From positions 452 to 20,594 of the forward strand of contig DHWK01000156.1 of assembly GCA_002413145.1 (NCBI GenBank): a stretch of 20,143 nucleotides of DNA, given 5' to 3'. This stretch comes from a bacterium UBP12_UBA5184 (GTDB lineage: Bacteria > Vulcanimicrobiota > Vulcanimicrobiia > Vulcanimicrobiales > Vulcanimicrobiaceae). The notes below the pieces were generated by a model, which saw only the letters and a list, made by a program, of their open reading frames with translations, searched no databases and was not told where the DNA came from. This document shows, in pieces, positions 1 through 7,015 of the stretch. Numbering within the stretch: the first letter of the stretch is position 1; every line of letters starts with the position of its first letter. Made by a program: the position numbers and the translations under genes.

Positions 1-1235
1 AGGGGATCATGTTGCGGCGCGATCGCACCGCGCGTTTCATCGATTCGGGTGATTTTGCGAAAGCTCCGGAGCGCTGCGTGGCGCGCGGGCGCACGTCGTT
101 GGGCGGCCACGCCGTCGACCTCCTCGACGTCACCGCGCCGGGCGGTGAAGTCCACACGCTCTATCTCGACGCCCAAACGTCTCTGCCGGCCCGGGTCGCC
201 TACGACGACGACGACGGACGCTTGACGGTCGACTTCTCGGATTGGCGCACGATCGACGGCCACCGCTTCCCATTTCGCGCGGTCATCTCCGACGGCGACC
301 ACGATTTCGACATAACGCAGACGACCGAAGACCTCAACACCGGCGCCCCGATCGATCCTGGCGTCTTTCGTCCCTTGGTCGGCCGCAGCATCGAGATGGC
401 TGCGCCGCAGACGATTCGCTTGACGGCGCGAGAAGGCCACCTCTTTGCTCCGGTCACGATCGGCGGGCGGCACTACAACTTTCTCGTGGACTCGGGCGCC
501 CAAAATATCCTGATCGATGCGCGCGTCTCCCGCGAACTCGGGCTGAGCGCGGTCGGCGCGCTTGAAGTGAGCGGCGCGCAACGCGTCGGCGGTTTGCAGG
601 TCGCGCCTCTCGGCGCACTCGCCGTCGGCGACGGCATCCTGCGCGACCTCGTGGTGACGACCCTCGACTTGGGGCGTTCGACCAGGGGCGTCTTTCCGAT
701 CGACGGCGTCTTGGGGTACCCGTTCTTTGCCGAAGCGACGGTGACGCTCGATCCGGCGCACGCTACGATGACGTTCGGTCCGCCCGGTTCGTACGCACCG
801 CCGGGGATGAAGGTCGCGATCGAAACCGATCGAGCTTTCCCCGAAGCGCGTTTCCGTATCAACGGCGCGCTCGACGTCCCGTTCTTGGTCGACACCGGCA
901 ACGCCGGTGAAATTCTGCTCTACAAACCGTTCATCGACCAGCATCCTGCGCTCGCGCCCGCGCGGATCACCGCCTCCCGGCGTTCCTACGGCATCGGCGG
1001 CGCGATGTCGTCGTCTCTGAGCACGCTCGACTCGATCGACCTCGCCGGCTTTTCGATCTACCACGCTCAAGCCGAGCTGATGCAGGCGACGCGCGGCGCG
1101 TTCGCCGATCGCTTCGACGCCGGTAACGTCGGTCTCGGCGTCCTCCGCAACTTCGTCGTGACCTTCGACGAAAGCAAAAACGCGCTCTACCTGCAACGCG
1201 GCGCCGACTTCAACGACGGACGCTCGCGCATCTAA
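1..1235 (+). CDS. Retropepsin-like aspartic protease, two catalytic lobes, 5' partial
   Basis: The reading frame is open to the left edge and the first ATG (position 9) falls inside a folded domain with no signal peptide, so the true start probably lies upstream. Counting from that ATG, residues about 45-125 form a beta-rich segment that recalls the LolA-like or outer-membrane-lipoprotein-sorting fold seen in front of such proteases. The first catalytic loop is FLVDSGAQ with Asp161; the second is FLVDTGNA with Asp295. Both carry the hydrophobic-hydrophobic-Asp-Thr/Ser-Gly signature of pepsin and retropepsin enzymes, so one chain can supply both catalytic aspartates. The C-terminal GLGVLRNFVVTFD strand pattern is typical of the family. 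The protein is likely exported or periplasmic, but the signal sequence is outside the window. The substrate is unknown. The following gene starts 98 bases downstream behind its own Shine-Dalgarno, so this is probably a separate unit. Confidence 0.85.
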   Translation, partial: GIMLRRDRTARFIDSGDFAKAPERCVARGRTSLGGHAVDLLDVTAPGGEVHTLYLDAQTSLPARVAYDDDDGRLTVDFSDWRTIDGHRFPFRAVISDGDHDFDITQTTEDLNTGAPIDPGVFRPLVGRSIEMAAPQTIRLTAREGHLFAPVTIGGRHYNFLVDSGAQNILIDARVSRELGLSAVGALEVSGAQRVGGLQVAPLGALAVGDGILRDLVVTTLDLGRSTRGVFPIDGVLGYPFFAEATVTLDPAHATMTFGPPGSYAPPGMKVAIETDRAFPEARFRINGALDVPFLVDTGNAGEILLYKPFIDQHPALAPARITASRRSYGIGGAMSSSLSTLDSIDLAGFSIYHAQAELMQATRGAFADRFDAGNVGLGVLRNFVVTFDESKNALYLQRGADFNDGRSRI

Positions 1236-1333
1236 GTTCGGACCGGCCGCGCGATTCATCGGCGCGTAACATCGGCGCCATACGCCGGGCATACCGGGGC
1301 GCTAGACTTGGCGTCAACCGCACGGAGGACGCC

Positions 1334-1873
1334 ATGACCTCGACGCTCGCCATCGTCCGCGCCCGCCTACCCTACATCGACCGGCGCACGCTCTCGGAAG
1401 CGTGGTTCTCCGCGCTCCACCTCGCTCGGCAACGTGATGTTGTTTGCGCTCGCCGCCGACGGATGGCAGAACCGCTTGTGCTTCGGCGGCGCGACATTGC
1501 CTCGCCCGGGACGGCGGACTCGTTCCATCCGTGGAACTCGTGCCGCCTCGGAAACTGCTTTGTCGCTCCGGCCTCCGGCCTGCGCTCGGCGCAGGCGCCC
1601 GGCTCGGCAACGTCGCGCCGCCTCGCACAAGCGCTGCCTGCCGTTCCTTCGCGTATCGCGCGGCACGCGAACGGTGCGTGCGCGAGCTTCGGTATAGCGC
1701 TCGATAGGGGAGGGCGGGTGCAGATCCTCTTGCGGCGTGAAGGGCGAGTGCTGCACGTGGTGGCGCTGTGCAGCGCGCGGCACGTCGAGTTGGTGCGGCG
1801 GGCGCTGGCCTGCGCCGATCTGCATCTGCGCTTGAGCGGCGAGCGAATCTCGTCGTCGGTACGCGTACGATGA
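1334..1873 (+). CDS. Hypothetical protein, possible FliK-like C-terminus, first gene of flagellar operon
   Basis: This 179-residue frame has a strong Shine-Dalgarno (GGAGG at 1324-1328, five bases before the ATG). Its stop overlaps the start of the next gene as ATGA, so it is probably translated. The first 115 residues are Arg-, Ala- and Ser-rich, with scattered Cys, and I do not recognise them. From about residue 120 the pattern GGRVQILLRREGRVLHVVALC, then HVELVRRAL and LHLRLSGE, resembles the FliK C-terminal domain: a Gly-Arg-Val strand, a second strand, a helix, then a final strand. FliK controls hook length, and its gene often precedes hook genes, which matches the neighbour here. FliK is normally much longer, so this would be a reduced or divergent form. 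Codon use in the N-terminal half is less clean than in the neighbours, so a frameshift within it cannot be excluded. Confidence 0.5.
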   Translation: MTSTLAIVRARLPYIDRRTLSEAWFSALHLARQRDVVCARRRRMAEPLVLRRRDIASPGTADSFHPWNSCRLGNCFVAPASGLRSAQAPGSATSRRLAQALPAVPSRIARHANGACASFGIALDRGGRVQILLRREGRVLHVVALCSARHVELVRRALACADLHLRLSGERISSSVRVR

Positions 1874-2583
1874 TCGCGCCGATCGCAGATGCCCTTGCGC
1901 GCATCGAGGCGCGGGCCGAGGATTTGCAACATCTCTTCGAGGGCGGATTCGAACCCGGCGACGCGCGTTCGATGCGGGCGACGAACGCGTTGCCGTACCT
2001 CGATGCGTTGAGCGTCGTCGCCCCGGACGGCGCCTACTTCGTCGCGCTCGATGCGCGCGGCCGCTCGACGTTCACGCGCGCGGGCGAATTCTCGTTCGAC
2101 GACGGAACGCTACGCGGCCGCGACCGGACTCCGGTCCTCGGATTCCGGGACGGCGGCGCTTCACCGGTACCGCTACGCGCCGACCCGGTCGATATCGCCC
2201 TCGGACGTGTCGCCGGAGCCGCCATCGAATCCGACGGAACGCTCGCGTACCAGCGCAGCGTCGTCGATCCGCGCAGCGGCGAGCGTCGCGCCGAACGCGT
2301 CGCGATCGGGCGGCTCGCACTCGCTCGGTTCCCCGCGGGGACGCAGCCGTTGCGCCGCGATCCGACGCACGTCGTCGCGCCGCCGGGGGTCGCGCCGACG
2401 GTCGGACGCGCCGGCGAAAACCCCTTCGGGAGGTTGACCACCTTCGCACGCGATCTCGGGCGGCTCGACCCGCTGGCCGGCCTCGAGCGCTTGGAAGAAG
2501 CCTATCTATCATTCGAAGCGATGCGCGCCGCGAATTTTGCGCGCGGCAGCCTCGAGCGCGGGGCGCTGGATCTCGTCAAGTGA
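1870..2583 (+). CDS. Flagellar rod/hook protein, FlgF/FlgG-like, short and divergent
   Basis: The 237-residue product resembles the rod/hook family. Residues about 50-85 read GAYFVALDARG, then FTRAGEFSFDDG and a PVLGF ending; this is the conserved 'GFF-V...YTRAGNF...G...DG-PVLG' block of FlgE, FlgF and FlgG. A later IGRLALARF followed by GENPFGRL matches the FlgF/FlgG 'I-LARF...G.NLF...GENGFG' region. The C-terminus ends in a helix (LEEAYLSFEAMRAANFARG) where FlgG has its terminal coiled-coil helix. The N-terminal helix that carries the 'SNNLANVNT' motif is replaced by a short unrelated helix. I chose the ATG at 1870 because it overlaps the upstream stop; an in-frame ATG at 1768 lies deep inside the previous gene. 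The following gene begins inside this stop codon (GTGA). The product is likely an exported axial component, but FlgF and FlgG cannot be told apart. Confidence 0.72.
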   Translation: MIAPIADALARIEARAEDLQHLFEGGFEPGDARSMRATNALPYLDALSVVAPDGAYFVALDARGRSTFTRAGEFSFDDGTLRGRDRTPVLGFRDGGASPVPLRADPVDIALGRVAGAAIESDGTLAYQRSVVDPRSGERRAERVAIGRLALARFPAGTQPLRRDPTHVVAPPGVAPTVGRAGENPFGRLTTFARDLGRLDPLAGLERLEEAYLSFEAMRAANFARGSLERGALDLVK

Positions 2584-3359
2584 TCGCGGCGCTGGCGTTC
2601 GCGCAGGCCCGGCGCGGACCGAACGGTCGCGCCGTGCGCGAGATGCGGTTCGTGCGGCGTTCCGGCTTGCCGCTCTCGGCGGCGTGCCTCGTCGCGAACG
2701 GCGTGCGCGAACATTTCGCACGGCTGTTGGGGCGGGCGCTTGAAACCGAGGTGATCGATCCGGTCATCCCCGATGTCCGCTCGCTCTCGGTGCTCTTCGA
2801 AGATGCGACGGTCCGGCGCGTGCGCGGCAAGCTCTGCGAGACGTTCGTCCTGATCCGCCCGCGCGACGCGCGCCGTCTGGTCGCGGTCGCGTTCGTCGAA
2901 CCCGAGGGAGAGGAGGCTACCCTCTCGTCGTTCGAGCGGCTCACGCTCGATCGTCTGCTGGAGGCCGTCCCGCCGCTCTGCGCGCCGCTGTGCGGCGATG
3001 TGCGAAGCGTCGTGACGGAGACGCCCGAGCGTGCCGCCGCGGAGTCGACGACCTATTTTGAAATCCGTATCGGTGGTGAGGTCGGTGCGGCGCTGGGCTT
3101 CGCGCTCAACGCCGATCCCGCCCAGCACGCGACTCCCTCGCTCTCGCTCGAAGATCTGAGCGACCTGGAGATCGAGTGCGCCGTCGAATGCGGCCGCGGC
3201 AGCCTCGAACTCGAATCGTTCGCGCTGCTGCGTGAGGGGATGACCCTTGCGCTCGAGACGCGGCTCGATGGCGTCGGGATGCTGAGCGCCGGGGGGATTT
3301 CGCTCGTTCGCGGGACGTGTGGGACTCGCGGCGAGCGCGCCGCGTTCGTCGCGGCATGA
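2580..3359 (+). CDS. fliM: FliM-like flagellar switch protein with C-terminal SpoA domain
   Basis: The start is a GTG that overlaps the preceding stop as GTGA, giving 259 residues; FliM is usually about 320-350. The C-terminal region, about residues 190-257, fits a SpoA (FliMN_C) domain: LSDLEIECAVECGRGSLELESF, then LLREGMTLALET, then VGMLSAGGISLVRGTCG, as in C-ring proteins. The preceding 180 residues fit the FliM middle domain in position, but I see neither the N-terminal EIDAL-type CheY-binding peptide nor the GGxG loop that contacts FliG. FliM forms the wall of the cytoplasmic C-ring and switches rotation in response to CheY-P; without those motifs a CheY response is doubtful. It is followed at once by a stand-alone FliN (ATGA overlap), which supports the assignment. 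The alternative is a SctQ-type sorting-platform protein, less likely given the flagellar gene order. The symbol is assigned by position plus the SpoA domain. Confidence 0.68.
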   Translation: MIAALAFAQARRGPNGRAVREMRFVRRSGLPLSAACLVANGVREHFARLLGRALETEVIDPVIPDVRSLSVLFEDATVRRVRGKLCETFVLIRPRDARRLVAVAFVEPEGEEATLSSFERLTLDRLLEAVPPLCAPLCGDVRSVVTETPERAAAESTTYFEIRIGGEVGAALGFALNADPAQHATPSLSLEDLSDLEIECAVECGRGSLELESFALLREGMTLALETRLDGVGMLSAGGISLVRGTCGTRGERAAFVAA

Positions 3360-3613
3360 ACGAGGAACGGAGGTTCGACGTTCTGATGAACGTCTCGCTC
3401 GCGGTAAGCGCCGAGTTGGGCCGCTGCTCGCTGCGCCTGGGCGACCTGCTGAAACTCGGAAGCGGCGCCGTCGTCGAACTCGACCGGCGCGCCGGCGCGC
3501 CGATCGATCTCTTGGTCAACGGACGGCTGATCGCCCGTGGTGAGATCGTCGCGGTCGACGAGCGTTTCGGCGTTCGCATCACCGAGGTGGTCGCGACCAA
3601 GGGCCAGCGCTGA
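3356..3613 (+). CDS. fliN: Flagellar motor switch protein FliN (single SpoA domain)
   Basis: The 85-residue product is essentially one SpoA domain. After a short leader it reads LMNVSLAVSAELGRCSLRLGDLLKLGSGAVVELDR, then APIDLLVNGRLIARGEIVAVDERFGVRITEV. This is the canonical FliN progression: V-L-V-LG, L-D-L-L-LG-G-V-LD, P-D-L-VNG-LIA-GEVV-V-E-FGVRITE. FliN forms the lower ring of the flagellar C-ring and docks the FliH export complex. Length matches the short FliN proteins that lack an N-terminal extension. I chose the ATG at 3356, which overlaps the fliM-like stop as ATGA; a GTG 13 codons upstream lies inside that gene. The fliP ATG shares the last base of this stop (TGATG), so translation is probably coupled through all three genes. 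FliN is much better conserved here than its FliM-like partner. Confidence 0.9.
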   Translation: MNEERRFDVLMNVSLAVSAELGRCSLRLGDLLKLGSGAVVELDRRAGAPIDLLVNGRLIARGEIVAVDERFGVRITEVVATKGQR

Positions 3614-4269
3614 TGGACGCTTGGCTCCCGGCCGAGCACGCGGTGCGTTCGAGTCTTCCGCTCGACGTGCTGCTCGGCTTGACGCTCGTCGGTGCGGTCC
3701 CGTTTCTGTTGGTCATGACGACGTCGTTCGTCAGGATCGTCGTCGTGCTGTCGCTCGTGCGCTCGGCGATCGGTGCGCCTTCGCTGCCGCCCAACGCGGC
3801 CCTGACGGGATTGGCGCTCGTGCTGACACTCGTGGTGATGTGGCCGACGGCCGAGCGCATCTCGCATGAGGCGCTCGAACCATACGCCCGCGGACGTCTT
3901 ACGCAGTCGCAGCTCCTCGAGCGCGCCTTTGCGCCGTTGCGCGCCTTCATGCTGCGTCAAACGCATGCCAAAGACGTCGAGCTTTTCGAACGGCTGGCGC
4001 ACGCCAAACACCGGTCCGCCGCCGCGCAGCCCGCGGCGGTCATTCTGCCGGCCTTCCTCGTCGGCGAGTTGCGTAGCGCGTTCGCGGCCGGGTTTGCGCT
4101 CTACTTGCCCTTCGTCGCGATCGATCTGGCGGTCGCCTCGATTTTGATGGGGCTGGGGATGTTCATGCTCAGTCCGCCGATCGTTTCGCTTCCGTGCAAG
4201 TTGCTGCTGTTCGTGATGGTCGACGGCTGGGCGCTGGTCTGCGGCGGCTTGATCGCGAGCTTTCGATAA
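3613..4269 (+). CDS. fliP: Flagellar export gate protein FliP
   Basis: The 218-residue membrane protein carries the FliP/SctR signatures: MTTSFVRIVVVLSLVRSAIG near residues 36-55, LPPNAALTGLALVLTLVVMWP near 58-78, ILPAFLVGELRSAFAAGF near 142-160, and SLPCKLLLFVMVDGW near 195-209. FliP pentamers with FliQ and FliR form the export gate that admits rod, hook and filament subunits. Four hydrophobic segments are visible. The chain is shorter than enterobacterial FliP (about 245 residues) and has no cleavable signal peptide, as in many non-proteobacterial FliP proteins. The ATG overlaps the fliN stop by one base. fliQ, normally next, is displaced about 2.5 kb downstream by a GGDEF gene and metF; fliO is not present here. 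Confidence 0.95.
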   Translation: MDAWLPAEHAVRSSLPLDVLLGLTLVGAVPFLLVMTTSFVRIVVVLSLVRSAIGAPSLPPNAALTGLALVLTLVVMWPTAERISHEALEPYARGRLTQSQLLERAFAPLRAFMLRQTHAKDVELFERLAHAKHRSAAAQPAAVILPAFLVGELRSAFAAGFALYLPFVAIDLAVASILMGLGMFMLSPPIVSLPCKLLLFVMVDGWALVCGGLIASFR

Positions 4270-4276
4270 AGCGAGC

Positions 4277-5821
4277 GTGTGTCGCGCGTCACGTCGGGAA
4301 GCCGGCACTGCTTGTGCCTGTCAAGCGACGCCGATATCATCCGTAGGTTCACCTCGGTGCCACGGAGGGCGCCCCGGGCGAACCGTTCGAGGAGCGTGGA
4401 GGCTCTGCCACCTGCGTTATAGCGACAATCTCGTTTACGCCGATATCAGCCAGCGCGACCGCGTTCTCGCTCTCTGGGTGGCCGGGGTAGCGATCGTCCT
4501 GACCGTTGCGAGCGGCCCGCTCGCTCGCATCTCCGGCGGCGAGGTCGTCGCGTTTCTCCCGTCCATCTATGCGGTTGCGATCTTCGCCGAGCTCTTGACG
4601 GCGTTTTTGCTCTGGAACCAATACCGGGCCTCCGGTCATCCGCCGATCGCCGTGCTGGCGCTGGCGTACGTCGGGGCCGCGCTCATCGCGACGGAGTACA
4701 TCCTTGCGTTTCCGCACGCGTTTGCCGAGCATTTTCTCGGCGCCGGACCGCAAAGCGCCATCTGGCTGTACCTCATCGGACACGTTTTCTTTACGACCTA
4801 TATCGTTTTGTTCGCCCTGTGGGAGCCGCTCTGCCGTCGCCTGCCGACGTTTGCCAAGGGCAACGGCGTGCCGATGCTGACGGTGATCACCGTCTTGGTA
4901 CCGCTGATCGCCTTGATCGTCACCGTCGGTTACGCCGACGAGCTCCCCATCGCGATCGTCGGCCGGCACGTGACCGCCCTCTGGTCTCGCACCGCGATCC
5001 CGGCGCTGCTGTGCTATCAGGTGCTGGCCTGCGCGATCTTGATCGGCGTTACGCGACTGCGCACCGCCGTCCATCTCTGGCTCACGGTTATCCTGACCGT
5101 CTCGTTCAGCGAGGTAGTGGTCTCCAACCTCATCTCGGGTTCGCGCTTCACGCTCGGCTGGTATCTGGGACGCGCCGAATCGCTGCTGGCCGCGAGCGTG
5201 TTCCTAGTCGTGCTCTTCGGCAGCGTCTATCGAATTTTGTTGACGCTCACTTCGACCAACGCGACGCTCTACCGGCAATCGGTCTCCGACGAACTGACGG
5301 GCCTGCTCAACCGCCGCGGCTTTAACGCGCGCCTCGAGGAAGAGTTGCGCCGGGCGCAGCGTCGCGGCGAAGCGGTCGCCTTTCTCGTCATCGACATCGA
5401 CGATTTCAAACGTTACAACGATTCCTACGGCCATCCGGCCGGCGACGCGGCGCTCGGCATCGTCGCGCGCGTCGTCAAGACGACGCTGCGCCGTGCCGCC
5501 GATTGCGCCGCGCGCATCGGCGGCGAAGAATTTGCCGTCCTGCTTCCGGAGACGGATCGAGCGGGCGCCGCCGCGGTCGCGCAACGGATCCGGCGCGGCG
5601 TCGAACGCGTCGGCATCCTGCAGGGTGCGGGGGCGCGCCACGGGGTCCTGACGGTGAGTATCGGGGTCGCTTCGACCGAAGAGCGAGCCGCCCAGGATGG
5701 GCTCGACCTGATGCGCCGCTCGGATCGGGCGCTGTACCAAGCCAAGAGCGAAGGCCGCAACTGCATCCACGTCGAGGGGGCCCCGCGCCTCCATCCCGGC
5801 GAATCCTCGCTGGCAGTGTGA
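4277..5821 (+). CDS. Membrane diguanylate cyclase, eight-TM MASE4-like sensor plus GGDEF
   Basis: About eight hydrophobic segments span residues 65-355; the number and spacing resemble the MASE4 sensory module. A GGDEF domain follows, from DELTGLLNRRGF (about residue 338). The active-site loop is IGGEEF (415-419). The metal-binding Asp pair is in FLVIDIDDFKRYND, and YGHPAGD supplies substrate contacts. RAAD lies five residues before GGEEF and forms an intact I-site, so feedback inhibition by c-di-GMP is expected. The enzyme should make c-di-GMP from two GTP at the inner membrane. The coordinates give the longest frame, from GTG 4277. Its first 45 residues look non-coding, and no in-frame ATG, GTG or TTG lies between 4277 and 4478. 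The best-supported alternative is a CTG at 4412 behind a perfect GGAGG. The metF GTG lies inside this stop. The gene sits between fliP and fliQ. Confidence 0.9.
   Translation: MCRASRREAGTACACQATPISSVGSPRCHGGRPGRTVRGAWRLCHLRYSDNLVYADISQRDRVLALWVAGVAIVLTVASGPLARISGGEVVAFLPSIYAVAIFAELLTAFLLWNQYRASGHPPIAVLALAYVGAALIATEYILAFPHAFAEHFLGAGPQSAIWLYLIGHVFFTTYIVLFALWEPLCRRLPTFAKGNGVPMLTVITVLVPLIALIVTVGYADELPIAIVGRHVTALWSRTAIPALLCYQVLACAILIGVTRLRTAVHLWLTVILTVSFSEVVVSNLISGSRFTLGWYLGRAESLLAASVFLVVLFGSVYRILLTLTSTNATLYRQSVSDELTGLLNRRGFNARLEEELRRAQRRGEAVAFLVIDIDDFKRYNDSYGHPAGDAALGIVARVVKTTLRRAADCAARIGGEEFAVLLPETDRAGAAAVAQRIRRGVERVGILQGAGARHGVLTVSIGVASTEERAAQDGLDLMRRSDRALYQAKSEGRNCIHVEGAPRLHPGESSLAV
4312..4340 (+). 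promoter_or_regulatory. Possible sigma-70 promoter ahead of the GGDEF gene
   Basis: TTGTGC at 4312-4317 and TATCAT at 4335-4340 are separated by 17 bases. The -10 matches 5 of 6 consensus positions and the -35 only 3 of 6, so this is weak. If real, transcription would start near 4347, inside the nominal N-terminus of the GGDEF frame, and would support a later start codon. It would also give the cyclase and metF a promoter of their own, separate from the flagellar genes upstream. Confidence 0.28.
4398..4414 (+). promoter_or_regulatory. Shine-Dalgarno plus in-frame CTG, candidate true start of the GGDEF gene
   Basis: GGAGG at 4398-4402 is followed after nine bases by CTG at 4412-4414, in frame with the GGDEF protein. 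Starting here leaves about 20 hydrophilic residues before the first membrane segment, a natural N-terminus for a MASE-type protein. CTG initiation is rare, so this rests on the ribosome-binding site, the poor quality of the upstream frame and the lack of a standard start in between. Confidence 0.35.
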
Positions 5822-6708
5822 GGATCGATCAAACTCTAGCCCTCAAGCGTCCCTGCTTCTCGTTCGAATTCTTCCCGCCCAAAACCGATGAGGGCGTCGA
5901 GAACCTCTTGAACACCGCGCGCACGCTGCAGCTGTTCGAGCCGGCCTTCGTCTCGGTCACGTACGGCGCGGGTGGGTCGACCCGTGCGCGCACCGTCGAA
6001 GTCGCCAAGCGGATGAAGCGCGAACTCGAACTCGAAGTGATGGCGCACGTCACCTGCGTCGGGCATACGCGAGCCGATCTGCGCGTGCTCTTCGCCGAGC
6101 TCGCAGAGGCCGGGATCGAGAACGTGATGGCGCTGCGCGGCGACCCGCCGCGCGGCGAGGCGACCTTCACCGCGACCGAAGGCGGCTTCCGCTACGCCTC
6201 CGAGCTGATCGCGATGCTGCAGGAAGAATTCAGCTTCTCGCTCGGCGCGGCCGCCTACCCTGAGAAGCACCCCGAGGCGGAGAGTCTACAGGACGATCTC
6301 GCCAATGCCGTCCGCAAGGTCAGCGCGGGCGCGCGTTTTTTGGTCACACAGCTGTTTTTTGACAACGAGGCCTATTTTCGGTTCGTCGAACGCGCGCGAG
6401 CCCTGGGCATCGACGTCCCGATCGTCCCCGGGATCATGCCGATCACCAGCTTCGAGCAGATCGGGCGCATGACCAAGATGTGCGGCGCGTCGATCCCCGC
6501 CCCTCTCCTCGGCGAACTCGAAGCGCGCGCGACCGACGCGCAAGGCGTGACCGATTTGGGCGTCGCGTACTGCGCGCTGCAATGCTCGGACCTCTTGCGG
6601 CGTGGCGCGCCCGGCATCCATTTCTATACCCTCAACCGCTCGCCGTCGACGCGCGCCGTCGTCTCCGCGCTGCTAGCGGTGCGCGAGCGTTTGGTAACGA
6701 CTTCGTAG
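5818..6708 (+). CDS. metF: 5,10-methylenetetrahydrofolate reductase MetF
   Basis: The 296-residue product is a full-length single-domain MTHFR. It reduces 5,10-methylene-THF to 5-methyl-THF with FAD, supplying the methyl group for methionine synthesis. Visible family motifs are FSFEFFPPKT near the N-terminus (catalytic Glu of the E. coli enzyme), FVSVTYGAGGSTR, HVTCVGHTRADL, NVMALRGDPP (the Asp near flavin N1), AAYPEKHPEAES, FLVTQLFFDN (substrate-contacting Gln), VPGIMPI and GIHFYTLNRS. The GTG start at 5818 overlaps the GGDEF stop as GTGA, which implies translational coupling. The conserved FEFFPPK begins about 13 residues later, as expected. The gene has no functional link to flagella. fliQ begins 34 bases downstream, so metF is probably co-transcribed with the export genes. 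Composition matches its neighbours, so there is no sign of recent transfer. Confidence 0.96.
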   Translation: MRIDQTLALKRPCFSFEFFPPKTDEGVENLLNTARTLQLFEPAFVSVTYGAGGSTRARTVEVAKRMKRELELEVMAHVTCVGHTRADLRVLFAELAEAGIENVMALRGDPPRGEATFTATEGGFRYASELIAMLQEEFSFSLGAAAYPEKHPEAESLQDDLANAVRKVSAGARFLVTQLFFDNEAYFRFVERARALGIDVPIVPGIMPITSFEQIGRMTKMCGASIPAPLLGELEARATDAQGVTDLGVAYCALQCSDLLRRGAPGIHFYTLNRSPSTRAVVSALLAVRERLVTTS

Positions 6709-6742
6709 CAACGAGGTCATAATCGGCGGTTAGAATCGAGCG

Positions 6743-7015
6743 GTGGGCGCGCTGGATTCGATCGTTCGGGAAGCGCTGATCGTCACGGCGCTGGTGACCT
6801 TTCCAATCCTGGGGATCGCGACCGCGGTCGGCGTCGCAGTTGCGGTATTGCAGGCGGCGACGCAGGTGCAAGAGCAGACGCTCACGCTGCTCCCCAAATT
6901 GCTCGCGGTCGGCGCAGCCCTCGCCGTCTTCGGGAGTCTGGCACTCGGCCTCTGCGGGGGGCTGTTCGAACACGCGATTGCGGCGCTTCCGCAGATCGTC
7001 CGCGGCGCGCCGTGA
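6743..7015 (+). CDS. fliQ: Flagellar export gate protein FliQ
   Basis: The 90-residue protein has two hydrophobic hairpin segments (about residues 15-38 and 50-75). Between them lies AATQVQEQTLTLLPKLLAV, the FliQ/SctS hallmark (typically 'A.TQ.QE.TL.F.PKL'). FliQ packs around the FliP-FliR core of the export gate in the basal-body membrane ring. Length matches the family (about 89). The start is a GTG without a clear Shine-Dalgarno, 34 bases after metF; the spacer shows no convincing promoter. The stop overlaps the fliR GTG by four bases (GTGA). Confidence 0.93.
   Translation: MGALDSIVREALIVTALVTFPILGIATAVGVAVAVLQAATQVQEQTLTLLPKLLAVGAALAVFGSLALGLCGGLFEHAIAALPQIVRGAP

Noticed and set aside
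3106..4308. Long minus-strand frame of 400 codons
   Set aside because: Antisense to fliM-like, fliN and fliP; composition is typical of a high-GC shadow frame.
4354..4414. GGCGAACC...TTCGAGGAGC resembling part of a GEMM (c-di-GMP-I) riboswitch before the GGDEF gene
   Set aside because: The helix flanking the tetraloop-like GAGG does not pair, and the conserved ACGCAAAGCC strand is missing.
6709..6742. Promoter in front of fliQ (CATAAT and TAGAAT hexamers)
   Set aside because: Neither has an acceptable -35 at 16-18 bases.
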